Shown one piece after another: positions 21,546 to 37,466 of a stretch of 64,000 bases of DNA; positions within the stretch are counted from its first letter, which is position 1; the number at the start of each line of letters is the position of its first letter. The notes under the pieces were generated by a model. It was not told the DNA's origin. It saw only the letters and a list, made by a program, of their open reading frames with translations, and searched no databases. Made by a program: the position numbers and the translations under genes. The DNA is from Euphorbia lathyris (taxonomy: Eukaryota > Streptophyta > Magnoliopsida > Malpighiales > Euphorbiaceae): NCBI RefSeq assembly GCF_963576675.1, contig NC_088910.1:103878807-103942806 (forward strand). The letters run 5' to 3'.

Positions 21546-22380
21546 ATGGAGTGTTTTAAAACAATTAGAAAGATTGACTTGCAAATTATCCAAAATATAA
21601 GGTCTATCTTTGCAAAAATAACTAAGCCACAAGTATTTTTGGTCGAAACATTGATTCACATATCATTTAACTGCAAATTTCACAAAATACAACCCTATGT
21701 CTACAAACTTTTAACTACAAGGATTGTCTTTTTAAATCGATCAAACCACAAAGTTTATTATTGCATTTTTCTCTTACGTTTATATGGAAAAATATATGAA
21801 AACAATTAACACGTGTACATGACATATGTTTTTTTTAAGAAACATGGTATGTGTTAAATATTGTTTCATGCAAAAATTTAATAAATCAAATAATTTTCAT
21901 TCAAAATTGGTCAAATGTAATGAGGGACAAATGTTACTAAATGATACATAATGGACAAATGCTAAAATTTTGAATACCACGGGGTTAAAATAGATATTTA
22001 ATCCTTATTTTGTCTTTGTTTTTCAATGAGTCCTATAAAAATTAACAGGAAAGAAAATTTTTGAAGCCTCCAAATTTTGTTTTTTTAGGTGTATTAAGCC
22101 ATTGGTTTTTATTTAGAACATTAAATTTTTGATCTTTTATTTTCAGTCATATTTAGCTTCTAATGACGATAAAAGTTAGTTTTGAATATAAAACTCGATT
22201 AACAAAATGTTATTCATTTCACTCGCGTTAGAATTTTTTTAACCGTTTGAACCGGTTTCTTTTTTTTTTTGAACCAGCTTTTAACATGTGTGATGTAACT
22301 AAAGAAAAACTGTAAAAGCCTTATTTGTTGTATAATGTAACTACTTGCTATGTAATGTAACATAATAATTATCCTTTTTC
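21546..22380. other. Intergenic stretch, nothing recognisable
   Basis: AT-rich sequence without coding or transposon signature. Confidence 0.4.
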
Positions 22381-22385
22381 AATTG

Positions 22386-22449
22386 GGAGAGATGGCTGAG
22401 TGGACTAAAGCGTCGCATTGCTAATCCGTTGTACGAATTATTCGTACAA
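22386..22449 (+). pseudogene. trnS-GCU: Plastid trnS-GCU fragment (nuclear copy)
   Basis: The acceptor 5' strand, D arm, anticodon arm with GCU (in TTGCTAATC) and part of the long variable arm match plastid tRNA-Ser. Two changes sit near the anticodon stem (GCGTCGCA). The T arm and 3' acceptor strand are missing, so it cannot fold as a tRNA. It is a nuclear insert of plastid DNA or a mobile-element capture. Confidence 0.8.
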
Positions 22450-22949
22450 CACGTTATTTAGAGTTGTAAAAAATATAATTTCAAAACACAGATGAAATTA
22501 ATAATATTAATATTAGATATTGGTAACTAACAAATTTGACAAAGAAAAAAAGCTTAATGTGATAAAAATAAAACATTAGGATTTAATACATCAAAACATG
22601 AAAGATCATGTGCCTCTCAATGTTTTTTACCAAAAAAAAAAACAAAAACTCTGCATACGTGTCTTCGATCTCCAATTCCAAAAGTGGATTACTAAACCCA
22701 GCCATGAATTTCCACCCCTAGTCCCATAAAAAGACCAAACTACCCTTTACCCAAAATTTGAAAAAACACAAAACCTCTCAAATACCTTACACACTCTTTG
22801 ATCAAATCCGGACTAATTTGTGAACCAAAACATGGAGTGTAACAACAACCGTAAAGGGAAAGCGAAAATAATAAGATTTACCGTTTTTGTTTTTTGATTT
22901 AAGCTTAAAAATTGAATCTGTGGGTGATTTTTTAAAAACGCCGGAATCG

Positions 22950-23080
22950 CAGTCGGGCGTATGAACATCACGCCCGACCTACGGTTCCGGCGTATGAATA
23001 TCACGTCCGACCTGTGGTTCGGGCGTGAGGCTATCACGCCCGACCTATGGTTCGGGCGTGATGTTCATACGCCCGAGGGG
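22950..23080. repeat. GC-rich inverted repeat 1
   Basis: The outer 25 bp or so on each side (TCGGGCGTATGAACATCACG and its complement) pair exactly; the inner part pairs imperfectly. CACGCCCGACC-type words recur inside. Confidence 0.75.
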
Positions 23081-23358
23081 TTTTAATTAATTTAATTAAT
23101 TTTTTGTAATTTTTAGTTTGTTTAATTTAGTTTAACTAAATTTTTATGTTGTAAATTTTAGTTGTTGTAAATTTTATTTTGTTTAATTTAGTTTAACTAA
23201 ATCTTTATTTTGTTAATTTTAGTTAAATTTTTATTTTGTTAATTCAGGTATTTACGGGTTAAATTCAATAGCGGAGTAATTTTTTTACGGGTTTAATTCA
23301 ACAGCGGACTAATTTTGTTTACGTAACAGGTATTTACAGATTTAATTCAATAGCGGAC

Positions 23359-23566
23359 TAGCTATTTTTTTGTTCTCCCGACACGCGAGCGTGTGCCTAT
23401 CACGCCTCACCTTGTGGTCGGACGTGATAGCCCCACGTCTCACCGTGTGGTCGGGCGTGTAGCGATCACGTCCGACCACACGGTGAGGCGTGGGGCTATC
23501 ACGCCCGACCACAAGGTGAGGCGTGATAGGCACACGCCCGCATGTCGGGAGAGCAAAAAAAATAGC
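23359..23566. repeat. GC-rich inverted repeat 2 (arms of about 99 bp, short loop)
   Basis: The arms run from AGCTATTTTTTT at the left to AAAAAAAATAGCT at the right, with a loop of about six bases near 23458-23466 and few mismatches. Because of the symmetry, both strands carry almost the same open frame; neither is a gene. Confidence 0.85.
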
Positions 23567-23613
23567 TTCGTCCTTTCGTAGGGCTAGGGGTGGAATTTGG
23601 TGCTGGGTTTAAC

Positions 23614-24947
23614 AACACCCTTCCAAAATCAAATGCCTAAAGCCAAAACCCCAAGTCAGTTACCACCACGGCACCACCAGTCCGTCTGCCGTCCGACGCC
23701 GGCCGATCACCAGTTACCGTCCGTGACTCTCTCCCTTCCATCCGGCTTCAGCCTATACAGCCTGTACATATGTTTTGATTAAACTAGAGGCATTTGTTTT
23801 GATTAAGCTTGGTTGAAGCGCAAAGACTAAGCAGCAGCGGTGGCCTGAACTGGATAAGAGCTATTAAGCAGTCGAAGTTTATATCAGAAGCCCAAAATCT
23901 TCGGTAATGGATTTCCGATTTTGGAATTTGCATGCTTGTGTTTTGTTTTTCTGGGTTCTAGCTGTGATATTTTTAGAAGTTCACTAGAAGTGAAAAGACA
24001 GGGCACATTGGCACCAGTTCTAAGATTTTGTAACTGTAGTAAATCTGCTTAACCTTTTGATATTAATCACATATATTAGGTTAGGACCTACTTAATTGGC
24101 TTAACTCTTCAATGGGTGGGATTAGCAAAATTGAGATTAATTTGGACAGTATATTCATAGTCTTCAAGCAAGTCATAGTTTTCTTAAGTGATAGAAAGTA
24201 ATTTTTTTTAAAAAGTTGCATAGGCAAAGCCACCTTGGGGAGAGACACAAGGCTTCTTATAGAAGTAAAAGGGTGAAATTGGAGAGTGAAATTATAATTA
24301 TCAAAAGTAAGTATGCCAAGGATTTTTCGAAAAAAATACTTGAATTTAGATGCCAAGAAATTGTGTTCGACACATTTTGCTTAATTACTTTTCTTCAACA
24401 TGTGTAAACTTTGGTTTTTACTCTATTATTTTTATCAAGAAATAGAATCAATGAGCAGTACTTGTACAAAAACATGTCTTACTGTATTATGTACTCCATC
24501 ATTTTATTCCACTGTTTAATTACAATTGGTTTAGATAAATTCTATTTTAAACTGGTTATAAAGGAAGCATAAAAATGACATCTTTGGAAAGAAGCAACCT
24601 GTTTTATGTTTTGGCTAAAAATAACATCTTTTACAAATTTAATATTTTACACTACATATATAGTTTATACCCACTGGTTTAAAATCCTAGATCCGTCTTT
24701 AACCGTATCATGTATGAAAAATGAATGAATAGTATGATACTCTTTTCCCCTTTTTTGAATATGAAATTAAAAGGAAAATGAATTAAATTGAAGTTCTGGC
24801 AAATAATTAAACGACAGGAAAGTTGTTGCTAAATATCAGATTCATCTACTACTGAATTAAGCATTTTTGTGAATCTCACAAACCTTTCAACAGATTTAAT
24901 AATACCTGTTCACTTCCTGGGAGCTCTGCAGCTTGGATGCTCTGTAA
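23614..24947. other. Upstream region of the enoyl-CoA hydratase gene
   Basis: A more GC-rich part at 23640-23905 could be an untranslated first exon, followed by GTAATGG as a possible donor and CAACAG near 24892 as a possible acceptor. This is conjecture. No coding sequence is seen. Confidence 0.3.
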
Positions 24948-28903
<3,956 letters not shown>

Positions 28904-29460
28904 ACCTAACAAAAATGATTCTAATCATGAAGTTGCAACAGAGCAGACAGAAAGGTACATGGAATAATATGATGCTAAGCAGTGGTATATCAACCTCATC
29001 AACTAATGCCCTTTCCTGTTAGAAGTGATTTAGTATTTATTTGTTGGATTACCATCTACTTTTTAAAATTATAATCAATTTAATGGAATTTTTTTTTCTT
29101 TGGTTTTGCTGGGAAATCAATCCACAAAGTTGCAGAAAGTTTTGATAAGATTATTCATTGTTTACTGAAACAGTAAAATTCCTCACACTTTGCGGTTTAC
29201 CCCAGATAATATATGAAAGGATTGAAGCATCTTGAGCTATTTATGTTTCTGAGCTTCTGCCAGTAATTTCCCAAGTACCTTCCTACTTTGCCAAAAGAAT
29301 AGAACACATAACTTTTAAAATCTCATAAACGAAAAAAGACTACTATTGAGAAAGGATTCTCAACTTTGTAGACAAATGGGGTAAATTGCACCGAAGGTCA
29401 CTGAAGTATGAGGTCTTTTTCACAAAGGTGATTAAACTTTGTCCCAGTTATTTTGTGTAT
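28904..29460. other. 3' flank of the hydratase gene
   Basis: Likely untranslated region and spacer. A GGGTAAATTGCACCGAAGG segment at 29387 resembles MITE termini common in dicots. No gene is seen. Confidence 0.4.
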
Positions 29461-30440
29461 AAAACAGTTGCTTGTGGGTGCCTTTACCCTAGAAATATGT
29501 ACACCTCGTAGAATGCAAATTGGCTTAATTTGGTGTTCTTAATCAGTGCCTATTTTGTAAAGTTTGATTTGCTGTTTCTGCATAGAACTCCAAAATGTTT
29601 AGCCCAAAATTCTGGGGAACCCATCAACTTATTTCGGCTAAGAATAGCCCAATATCTGAACTTTTTCTTGCTTCATTGTAAGCTGCTAACCTCTTTCAAT
29701 GCAAGTAAGGAACTCTTACATCTGCTCAAATTTCGGCGACCTATTATCACTGGAATCTATAAAAAAAGCAAGAAAATTTCTCAAAATTATCAAATGGTAA
29801 CATTCAAGCAAATGGTGCATTTGTGGTCTACGGCTAGAGAGAATACTATAAGAAAATAATTAAAAATGTATTTTTGCGCCAGCATTTTAATATTAAGGGT
29901 TACATTTTTCTTTTCTCATCAAAATAATATCCTGTGTTTCAAAACAGTATTGCCATCAGGTGTTCAAGGTTCAAAATACTTTTGTAATTATCGATTTTTA
30001 TCTTTTTTTAAAGAAAATAGGAAAAAAAAATAAGAATAGATGAGGAAAAAAATAACTTCTGCACAGATTGTTTCAGCAAATGAAAAATTAGAAGCATAAC
30101 AGAATGAAAACTAGTATATTTTTCATCTTTTTACCTTTCTCCACAAAAGTCAACTGCAAACTGTCATATGCATTTTTTTGATCACCATGTATGGTTAGTT
30201 CCAGAACTTGCCATGATAAGGCACAAGTATAGCTCAGGTCTAAGTTGTACCTGCTCTTCTTCTTCCATTTGGTTTCCTTCATCTTGTTTATGGATAACAG
30301 TAAGAATCCTGTTGCACCTTCCAAAAATGATTCTGCAGTCTTAGTTGTACCTGTCATTTTATAGTTGCAGTTACCATAACCAATTCTTAGTGTGCTGTCA
30401 CTTTAAAATTTCTCCAGCTATATCCAGTTCCCTCCCTGCT

Positions 30441-30447
30441 TATAAAT
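30441..30447 (+). promoter_or_regulatory. TATA box of RAV copy A
   Basis: TATAAAT lies 74 bp before the ATG at 30515. The first in-frame ATG (30446) overlaps this box, so it cannot be the start codon. Confidence 0.6.
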
Positions 30448-30514
30448 GCATAGTAGGTTTAGTTTCTTCTCCATTGTTCTTTTCACAAGATTGTGTGGGA
30501 AAATTGAGAAGGCT

Positions 30515-31480
30515 ATGGAGTTGAATTTGAGGCTCAACATGTCCATTAATAGTTCAAACTCGAATTTCATCAATGATAGCGGATCAGCTTCAAAGTTCCG
30601 AGGAGTGATTTGGATTAGAAGTGGCAAGTGGGGTGCTCGGATCGCCTATAAGTACAAGGCGTACTGGCTAGGAACATTCGACATGGAAGAAGAGGCAGCA
30701 AGGGCTTATGATAGAGCAGCAATCAAACTTCAAAGAAGCGATACGCCACTCAACTTCCATATGCAAACCTACACAGTCCAGGAGACGAAATTCCAAGGTC
30801 TGTACTCGAACGAGGAGATCGTGGAGATGATAAAAGACAAAACTTACATCGCCAAATTCAGTAGCTTTCTTGCAAATCAATCTTTGGTGAGAGAATTCAA
30901 CGCGAGTAATCCATCACACCGCTATGGTGGGATCACTTATCAACTCCTTTTCCGGAAGGAGTTGACACAAACTGATGTTACTCACATCAAAGCGCTTTAC
31001 ATCCCTAAAGAACATGCAATGGGGCACTTTCCACCACTGGCTGGTGTGAACTCGGAAACGAGAGAAGGTGGCGAGAAAATGTCCACCGAGCTAATCTTCT
31101 ATGATAAACATTGTCGGCCATGGACTTTCCAGTATTCGTACTGGAAGAGTACACAGACTTTTGTGTTTACAAAAGGGTGGAGACATTTCCTGAGGATGAA
31201 CAGCTTGAAGCCGAAAGATTCAGTCTTCTTCTACGTATGTAAGCAGCAAAGAGACAATCAGAGAAAAACATATTACATGATAGATGTGCAGCGCGCTGGA
31301 ACGGAACGTTATGGTTTGTGTTGGAATATAGACATGGAAAATGATTTTTGGAAAAATATAAACAAGGGTATAGAAGTTGAAGAAATGGAAGAAGAAGAGG
31401 AGACTGGTAATGAAGTGATGCTTTTTGGTGTTCAGATTGGAAGAAGAGTGAATGATAAGCGGAAAAGGATTGATGAATAA
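30515..31480 (+). CDS. RAV-type AP2/B3 transcription factor, copy A
   Basis: A single exon of 321 codons encodes a nuclear DNA-binding factor of the RAV family, which binds a CAACA and a CACCTG half-site. The AP2 domain spans about residues 25-80 (SKFRGVIW, WGARIAYKYKAYWLGTFDMEEEAARAYD). The B3 domain spans about 150-255 (LLFRKELTQTDV, FYDKHCRPWTFQYSYWKS, FVFTKGWRHFL). A C-terminal MLFGVQIG matches the RLFGV-type B3 repression motif and resembles the end of Arabidopsis At1g50680/At1g51120. A basic RRVNDKRKR tail could serve nuclear import. The ATG at 30515 is chosen because the earlier one lies in the TATA box. Absence of introns fits the family. Targets are unknown. Confidence 0.88.
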   Translation: MELNLRLNMSINSSNSNFINDSGSASKFRGVIWIRSGKWGARIAYKYKAYWLGTFDMEEEAARAYDRAAIKLQRSDTPLNFHMQTYTVQETKFQGLYSNEEIVEMIKDKTYIAKFSSFLANQSLVREFNASNPSHRYGGITYQLLFRKELTQTDVTHIKALYIPKEHAMGHFPPLAGVNSETREGGEKMSTELIFYDKHCRPWTFQYSYWKSTQTFVFTKGWRHFLRMNSLKPKDSVFFYVCKQQRDNQRKTYYMIDVQRAGTERYGLCWNIDMENDFWKNINKGIEVEEMEEEEETGNEVMLFGVQIGRRVNDKRKRIDE

Positions 31481-32254
31481 GAACAACTTTGCTGCTTCTG
31501 TTGCTTTTATTGAATTTGCAGTTTATTTTATTGATTTTCATGAATTTTAGAATTTTGCCATTTCAAATTTTCATTTGCAATCACTGAACTTTTATGTTCA
31601 TTGCAACATGATTTCAGTTTATCCACATGATTTTAGTTTATGACAGAAAATTTATATTGTGGTTCTATGCTTTATGAGATGAGTTTATGTAACTTTATAA
31701 CTTTCAATATGTAGTAGTATTCTGGAAAATATGAATCGGTATTATTTCATTTTATTTTCACCTAAATTTACGTTACCCAGAAAAGATGCAATTAGCGATT
31801 TGTCAAGGCTAGGAAAAGTTCTATTATGATTCCGTTCCATTTTGGATCTTATTAATTAAAATGTGATAATTATACAATTTATTATTTTACACTAATCATT
31901 TTTCAATTTTATCAGTTGGGTTTATTGTACCCGGTACCCGGCTGATTGTAGATCTTTTAGCATTGTGTTGTATTTTATTTTTTGTAGACTTTAGAAAAAT
32001 ACAAAATTTAACTTCATTCTTCTACTAATGAATGTGTAAAACTACATGATTTTATTATTGTTTTATTTTTCAATATCATAGTTGATAAATTAATATGATT
32101 ATATATGAAACTAAATTTTAAAATAGCACTTATGGTAATATACTATAGTTAATTACTTTTTAAAAGTAATATTAAAGGGACCAAGGACCGAAGAGATAAC
32201 TCAGTAACCATATGACTATGTTTCAAGTAGCGTTTGCTGTTTGGTGTAGACTTA

Positions 32255-32615
32255 TTCATGGGTCGAACTAGTCTGAGTTTGGGCCGTGTCCAATAGGCTT
32301 TTGTCAAAAAATACTTAGCTTAGCCTACCGCTGTTTTAGGCGTGTTGACTCGGACTGAGTTCGACTTAAAAATCAAATTTCAAGTCCATACCAAATAAGT
32401 CCACCTAATATATATAATAACGAAAATTAAAATTAATAGGGCGGGTTAGGGTAAACGACCAGTACTATTTTTATAACATCCAAATCTGCCCTATATATAA
32501 GCAGGTTTTAACAGACTTGGACCGAGTTTGGCCTAAAGTCATCTTTTGTTGCTCGAGCTCCGCCAATTGAACACGAGCCTAGACGGCTGGGCGGATATCC
32601 AGGCCCATGAACCGT
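32255..32615. repeat. Possible MITE in the RAV-UCH spacer, present in both segment copies
   Basis: TTCATGGGTCGAAC at the left and GGCCCATGAA at the right give short inverted termini. The same stretch occurs near 60395-60760. No target duplication is clear. Confidence 0.35.
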
Positions 32616-32889
32616 TCTACTTCATTTATTCTGATTTAGTTTGCCTTTTTGATTGTGATGTGTTTGGCTGCTTGAAAAGTTTTGGGACATAACGAGAATT
32701 GCAAAAGAAATCAATGGGATTTAGATTGGGGTTCCATTAAAATATTAAGGTAATACTATCTTTTTTCTCTTGGTTCCAATTAGATTAATCTTTCTATCCC
32801 CCTCACTTGTTTATCTGTTTGTACTGAATTCTAGCATTTATAAGAATTAATATGTTTTGACTATTTATTGTTGCTTTTCATTTTGCAAT

Positions 32890-34042
32890 TCCTTTGGGGA
32901 TTGGATGAGGAACTTTTAGCAATAGTTCCAAAGCCTGTACTTGCTGTTCTGCTTCTTTATCCCTTAACTGCAAAGGGTTTTATGTTTTGTAGTTTCGCAG
33001 AATTAATTATTCTTATCTATTTGGGCTTGGATACATTGATGTAGGAGATTATCAATGAAATTGTACTACTTGCTGAATATGTTAACTGCCTTTTCAGAGT
33101 GAAGAAGAAAGGTTGCTGCAGGAAGGTCTTAAACAGGTGAGTGTGATGGCAGTTAGGACTGAACTTCAGTCACTGAAGTATAAAAAACTTGAAAATGATG
33201 TGGAATATGAGATATAGATATCTAATTTCTTTCCTCTTCGTGCTTATCTATTTGGGCTTGGATACATTGATGTAGGAGATTATCAATGAAATTGGTAATG
33301 CCTGCGGAACTATAGGGCTTCTTCATGCTGTTGGAAACATCACTTCAAAGATCAAGCTTCGTAAGTTTTTGTAGTCATTTTGGATATGGTTCATTCATAA
33401 AAAGTACTGATATAGTAGCATTAAGGACTATACAAATGTCTTGCACACTTGTTTTAGTTTCATTGTAATGGGCTACAATAAGTGCATAATGAGTTACATC
33501 AGATCTGGAATCTTGAAATTGTTGAACAAACAGATAGATTACGTTGCTTTAGTAGAGCCATAGAACATGCATGAAGCCATTTACAAGAATAATGATGACA
33601 TTATGCTTGGCTTTCTGCTGTTCTCTAAGCCACAAGAATAATTGGTGTTTTCTTGTTTCAAATGGGATTGTTGAAGTTGTTGATGATTGGGAAAAGGCTT
33701 GCAGCTATGGCTAGGCACATACATCTCACACATTGCGTCTATCAGTACAATTACTGACTAGTTTCAAAATCCCATCACATAACTATATGAGTTATATTTT
33801 GGTATTTAACTTACTATTTTCAGTTGAGGGATCATTCTTTGATAGGGAAGCTTTCCGATAACAGATTTAGTCCCTTTGAGATTAAGTATTGGAAGCAAAA
33901 ATCAGAACTAAGCTACAATATTCTACCCTCATGAAATTTTCTAATTTTAGCTATTCTATGTGTAGGGGAGCTTTTTGAGCTAGATGGAAGAAAGTCAGGA
34001 CCCATATGGCATGGTGCATCCTCACCTTGCAGCTTATTGCAG
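32890..34042 (+). pseudogene. Ubiquitin C-terminal hydrolase (UCHL3-like) gene fragment, copy A
   Basis: Four exon remnants are visible: 32890-32975 (LDEELLAIVPKPVLAVLLLY), 33098-33136 (SEEERLLQEG), 33276-33360 ([20 protein letters not shown], with the catalytic Cys) and 33966-34042 (LFELDGRKSGPIWHGASS). UCH enzymes remove small adducts from ubiquitin C-termini in the cytoplasm. The first exon of the family and the exon with the catalytic His are not found, and no downstream stop-bearing exon follows. A 50-bp stretch at the 33276 acceptor is also present at 33017-33066, giving a decoy acceptor. It is a non-functional relic. Confidence 0.8.
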
Positions 34043-34249
34043 GTAAGTATATGCGACTATAGCAATTATTTTCACTTCTTTTATAGTCTTTGTGGCCCCA
34101 AAGAAGATAACAAAAATGAAGAATGAAATGAGATAATCAAATTGAAGCGATATTTATCACTTCTGCAGAGATATGAATCAATTGAATTGAATTGAGCCCA
34201 AATAAGATGAATGTAGTACATGTTAGATGATCAGGCTGAAATGTTGACT

Positions 34250-36390
34250 GACGGTAGGTGCATTTTACCCTACACATGTACACCTCATTGAATGCAAATT
34301 GGCTTAATTTGGTATTCTAATCAGTGCCTATTTTGTAAAGTCTGATTTGCTGTTTCTGCATAAAACTCCAAAAACTTTAGCCCAAAATTCTGGGGAACCC
34401 ATCAACTTATTTCGGCTAAGAATAGCCCAATATCTGAACCTTTTCGTGCTTCATTATAAGCTGCTAGCCTCTTTACAATGCAAGTAAGCAACTCATATAT
34501 CTGTTCAAATTTCGGTGACTTATTATCACGGAAATATATAAAAAAAAATTCTCAAAATTAGCAAATGGTAACATTCAGGCTAAATGGTACATTTGTGGTC
34601 TACGGCTAGAGAGAATACTATAAGAGAATAGTAATAAAAAAAAGTATTTCTGGCTAATATGTTAATAGTAAGGAATACATTTTTCTTTTCTCATCAAAAT
34701 AAATCCTGTGTTTCAAAACATTATTGCCATCAGGTGTTAAAGCTTCAAAATACTTTTGTAATTATCAAAGTGCTAAGGGTACTTTTAAGTTTTTTAATTT
34801 CTTTTTCTTTTAAAGAAAATAGGCAGTTGTACTGATATTTGTTATTAGGACTAGAATTAGAATAGATGAGGGGAAAAAAAACTTCTGCACAAATTGTTTC
34901 AGCAAATGACAAATTAGAAGCATAATGGAATGAAAACTAGTATATTTTGCATCTACAACTTGCTGTATGTTCATTTTCTTATACAGAGGCAGGCTATGCT
35001 AACTAACTCCTGATCTAGGCATAGGCTAATTACTTGAAAGAAGAATCTATATTTCAGGTGGCATCATTTTCATAGATGATCAACTTTTGATCATTTATTC
35101 AACATCTTACATTCATTCCTTCTTTAATCATATTATTCTATTTTGCTGAAAGTGTTTGTTGTCTTGAAAAATACATGATTAATGCTAGTAATTTCAACCA
35201 TCTACATGAGTTGAACAGACACTGTTTTCCTATTTGCAAGTCAAGATAAAATGAACTCATGGACAGAATTTTTTATCCTCTTCAGAACAAGGAGAAGAAA
35301 TGATATGATAATCATTTTCATTTCTACCTTTTTGTGCACAATGAGACAGAAATAAATGTCAAAAATAGAGTCAACGATTTATAGAGATTGCGTAAATTCA
35401 AAGAAATACAAATTTCTGATTTTCATTTGTAATTTAATATATTGAAATTTTATTCGCAAATGAGTTGAGCGTTTGAAAGAATTTCAGGTTTGGTGAATTG
35501 TGAATATGATCTTTTGTCGTCAATATGAAAGCTTCCATTCATCGTTACCATCGCGTGCCTGTAAATTTAGTTTTCTTGATCAAGAAATTGAGTATTTTGT
35601 TGCATATTTTAAAATGTTTTTTCATATTTTGAAAGCTTGTCTTTTTCACCAGGAGTTTGTTAGTATGGCAGTACAGTGACAGGAGGAACAAAGTTGTCAA
35701 TTAAATTTTCTACTTCCATACAAGGAAACAAGTAATTTCATTTTTTAAAAAGAAAAAAACAACACTTCATTGTAGTTGAATTAAACATGAATTAGAGTAT
35801 ATGAAGCAATTAAAATTGTAACTTCACCATTATTGTTTTTAGCTCAATATGTGAAAGTTGAGTTTCAGAAGATAGTCATAGCAAATCCGTCTTATTCCTA
35901 GGATTCATAGGCAATTTATCATCAGTAAGCTCTATCTTCTAGCTGTGAAAACTTTTGTATATTTTCCGTAGAGGACATAAACCTTTGCGGAAAACATACA
36001 AAGAAAAAATGTAAATTAGTTCTGTGTTGTAATGGAATTGGTAAGTACTTGTCTTGAATTTTAATCTTTTTACCTTTCTCCACAAGAATCAACTGCCAAC
36101 TGTCATAAATGCATCTTTGATCCCCACGTATGGTTAATTCGAGGACTTACCATGATAAGCTACAAGTATAGCCAAGTCTAAGGTGCACTTGCTCTTGCAA
36201 ATGTATGTCTTTCTTCCGTGTGGTTTCGTTCATCTTGTTTTATGGATACACAGTAAGAATCCTGTGGCACCTTCCAAAAATGATTACGGCCCAGCTGCGA
36301 TGTGAAAACTGTCATTTTATAGTTGACAGTAACCAGAACCAAGTCTTAGTGTGCTGTAACTTTTATATTTATCCAACTATATTTAGTACT
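34250..36390. other. Upstream region of RAV copy B
   Basis: 34250-34970 and 36060-36390 match the regions upstream of RAV copies A and C. The part between, about 34970-36060, has no counterpart there and shows no gene. Confidence 0.55.
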
Positions 36391-36397
36391 TTCTGCT

Positions 36398-36404
36398 TAT
36401 AAAA
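36398..36404 (+). promoter_or_regulatory. TATA box of RAV copy B
   Basis: TATAAAA at the position homologous to the boxes of copies A and C. Confidence 0.5.
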
Positions 36405-36495
36405 TGCATAGTAAGGTTAGTTTCTTCTCTACGTTCGTCTTCCTTTGTTTCCTATTGTTCTTTACACAAGATTGTGCGAGAAAGTTGAGAAGGCG

Positions 36496-37466
36496 ATGGA
36501 GTTGGATTTGAGCTCAACATGTCAGTTGATAGTTCAAACTTGAATATCAGCGACTGCGACGGTAGCGGATCATCCTCAAAGTTCAGAGGAGTGATTTGGC
36601 TTAGAAGTGGCAAGTGGGGTGCACGGATTGCTTATAAGTACAAGCCGTACTGGCTGGGAACATACGACATCGAAGAAGAGGCAGCAATGGCTTATGATAG
36701 AGCAGCAATCAAACTTCAAAGAAGCGATACGCCACTCAACTTCCATATGGCAATCTACACAGTCCAAGAGACGAAATTCCAAGGTCAGTACTCGAACGAG
36801 GAGATCCTAGAGATGATAAAAGACAAAACTTACATCACCAAATTCACTAGCTTTCTTGCAAATCAATCTTCCGTGAGAGAATTCAACACAAGTAATCCAT
36901 CACACCGCTGTGGTGGGATCTCGTATCAACTCCTTTTCCGGAAGGAGTTGACACAAACTGATGTTACTCGCATCAAAGGGTTTCACATCCCTAAAGAATA
37001 AGCAATGCAGCACTTTCCACCACTGGCTGGTGTGAACTCAGAAACGAGAGAAGGCGAGAAAAAGTCCCGCGAGCTAATCTTCTATGATAAACATTGTCGG
37101 CCATGGACTTTTCGATATTCGTACTGGAAGAGTACACAGACTTTTGTGTTTACAAAAGGGTGGAGACACTTCCTGAGGATGAACAGCTTGAAGCCGAAAG
37201 ATTCAGTCTTCTTCTACATATGTAAGCATCAAAGGGACAATCAGGGGAAAAAGTATTACATGATAGATGTGCAGCGTGTTGGAACAGAAAGTTATGGTTT
37301 GCATTGGAATATAGACATGGAAAATGATTTTTGGAAAAATATAAACAAGGGCCTAGAGGTTGAAGAAATGGAAGAAGAAGAGGAGGAGACTGATAATGAA
37401 GTGAAGCTTTTTGGTGTTCAGATTGGAAGAAGAGTGAATGATAAGCGGAAAAGGGTTGATGAATAA
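36496..37466 (+). pseudogene. RAV-type AP2/B3 gene, copy B, split by a stop
   Basis: The ATG homologous to copy A is at 36496, but a one-base deletion soon after it puts that start out of frame. A downstream ATG at 36519 opens 160 codons with a full AP2 domain (SKFRGVIWLRSGKWGARIAY) and the first strands of B3. An in-frame stop at 36999-37001 ends this. The rest of B3 and a KLFGVQIG motif continue in the same frame to 37466. The AP2 half could still be translated as a small protein without a full B3 domain, but that is inference. Compared with copies A and C it is the most diverged. Confidence 0.85.

Larger units (their letters stand above)
22692..23613. mobile_element. TIR element of about 0.92 kb holding two GC-rich inverted repeats
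   Basis: TAAACCCAGC plus TTCCACCCCTAG at the left (22693-22721) is mirrored by CTAGGGGTGGAA plus GCTGGGTTTA at the right (23584-23613), giving imperfect terminal inverted repeats of about 30 bp. There is no transposase. The interior holds two hairpins and short direct repeats built on TTTAATTCAATAGCGGA. A clear target duplication was not found, so the superfamily is not assigned. Confidence 0.5.

Noticed and set aside
22386..22449. Functional tRNA-Ser gene
   Set aside because: T arm and 3' acceptor strand are missing.
30668..31541. Minus-strand frames over RAV copies
   Set aside because: Antisense shadows of the RAV coding sequence.
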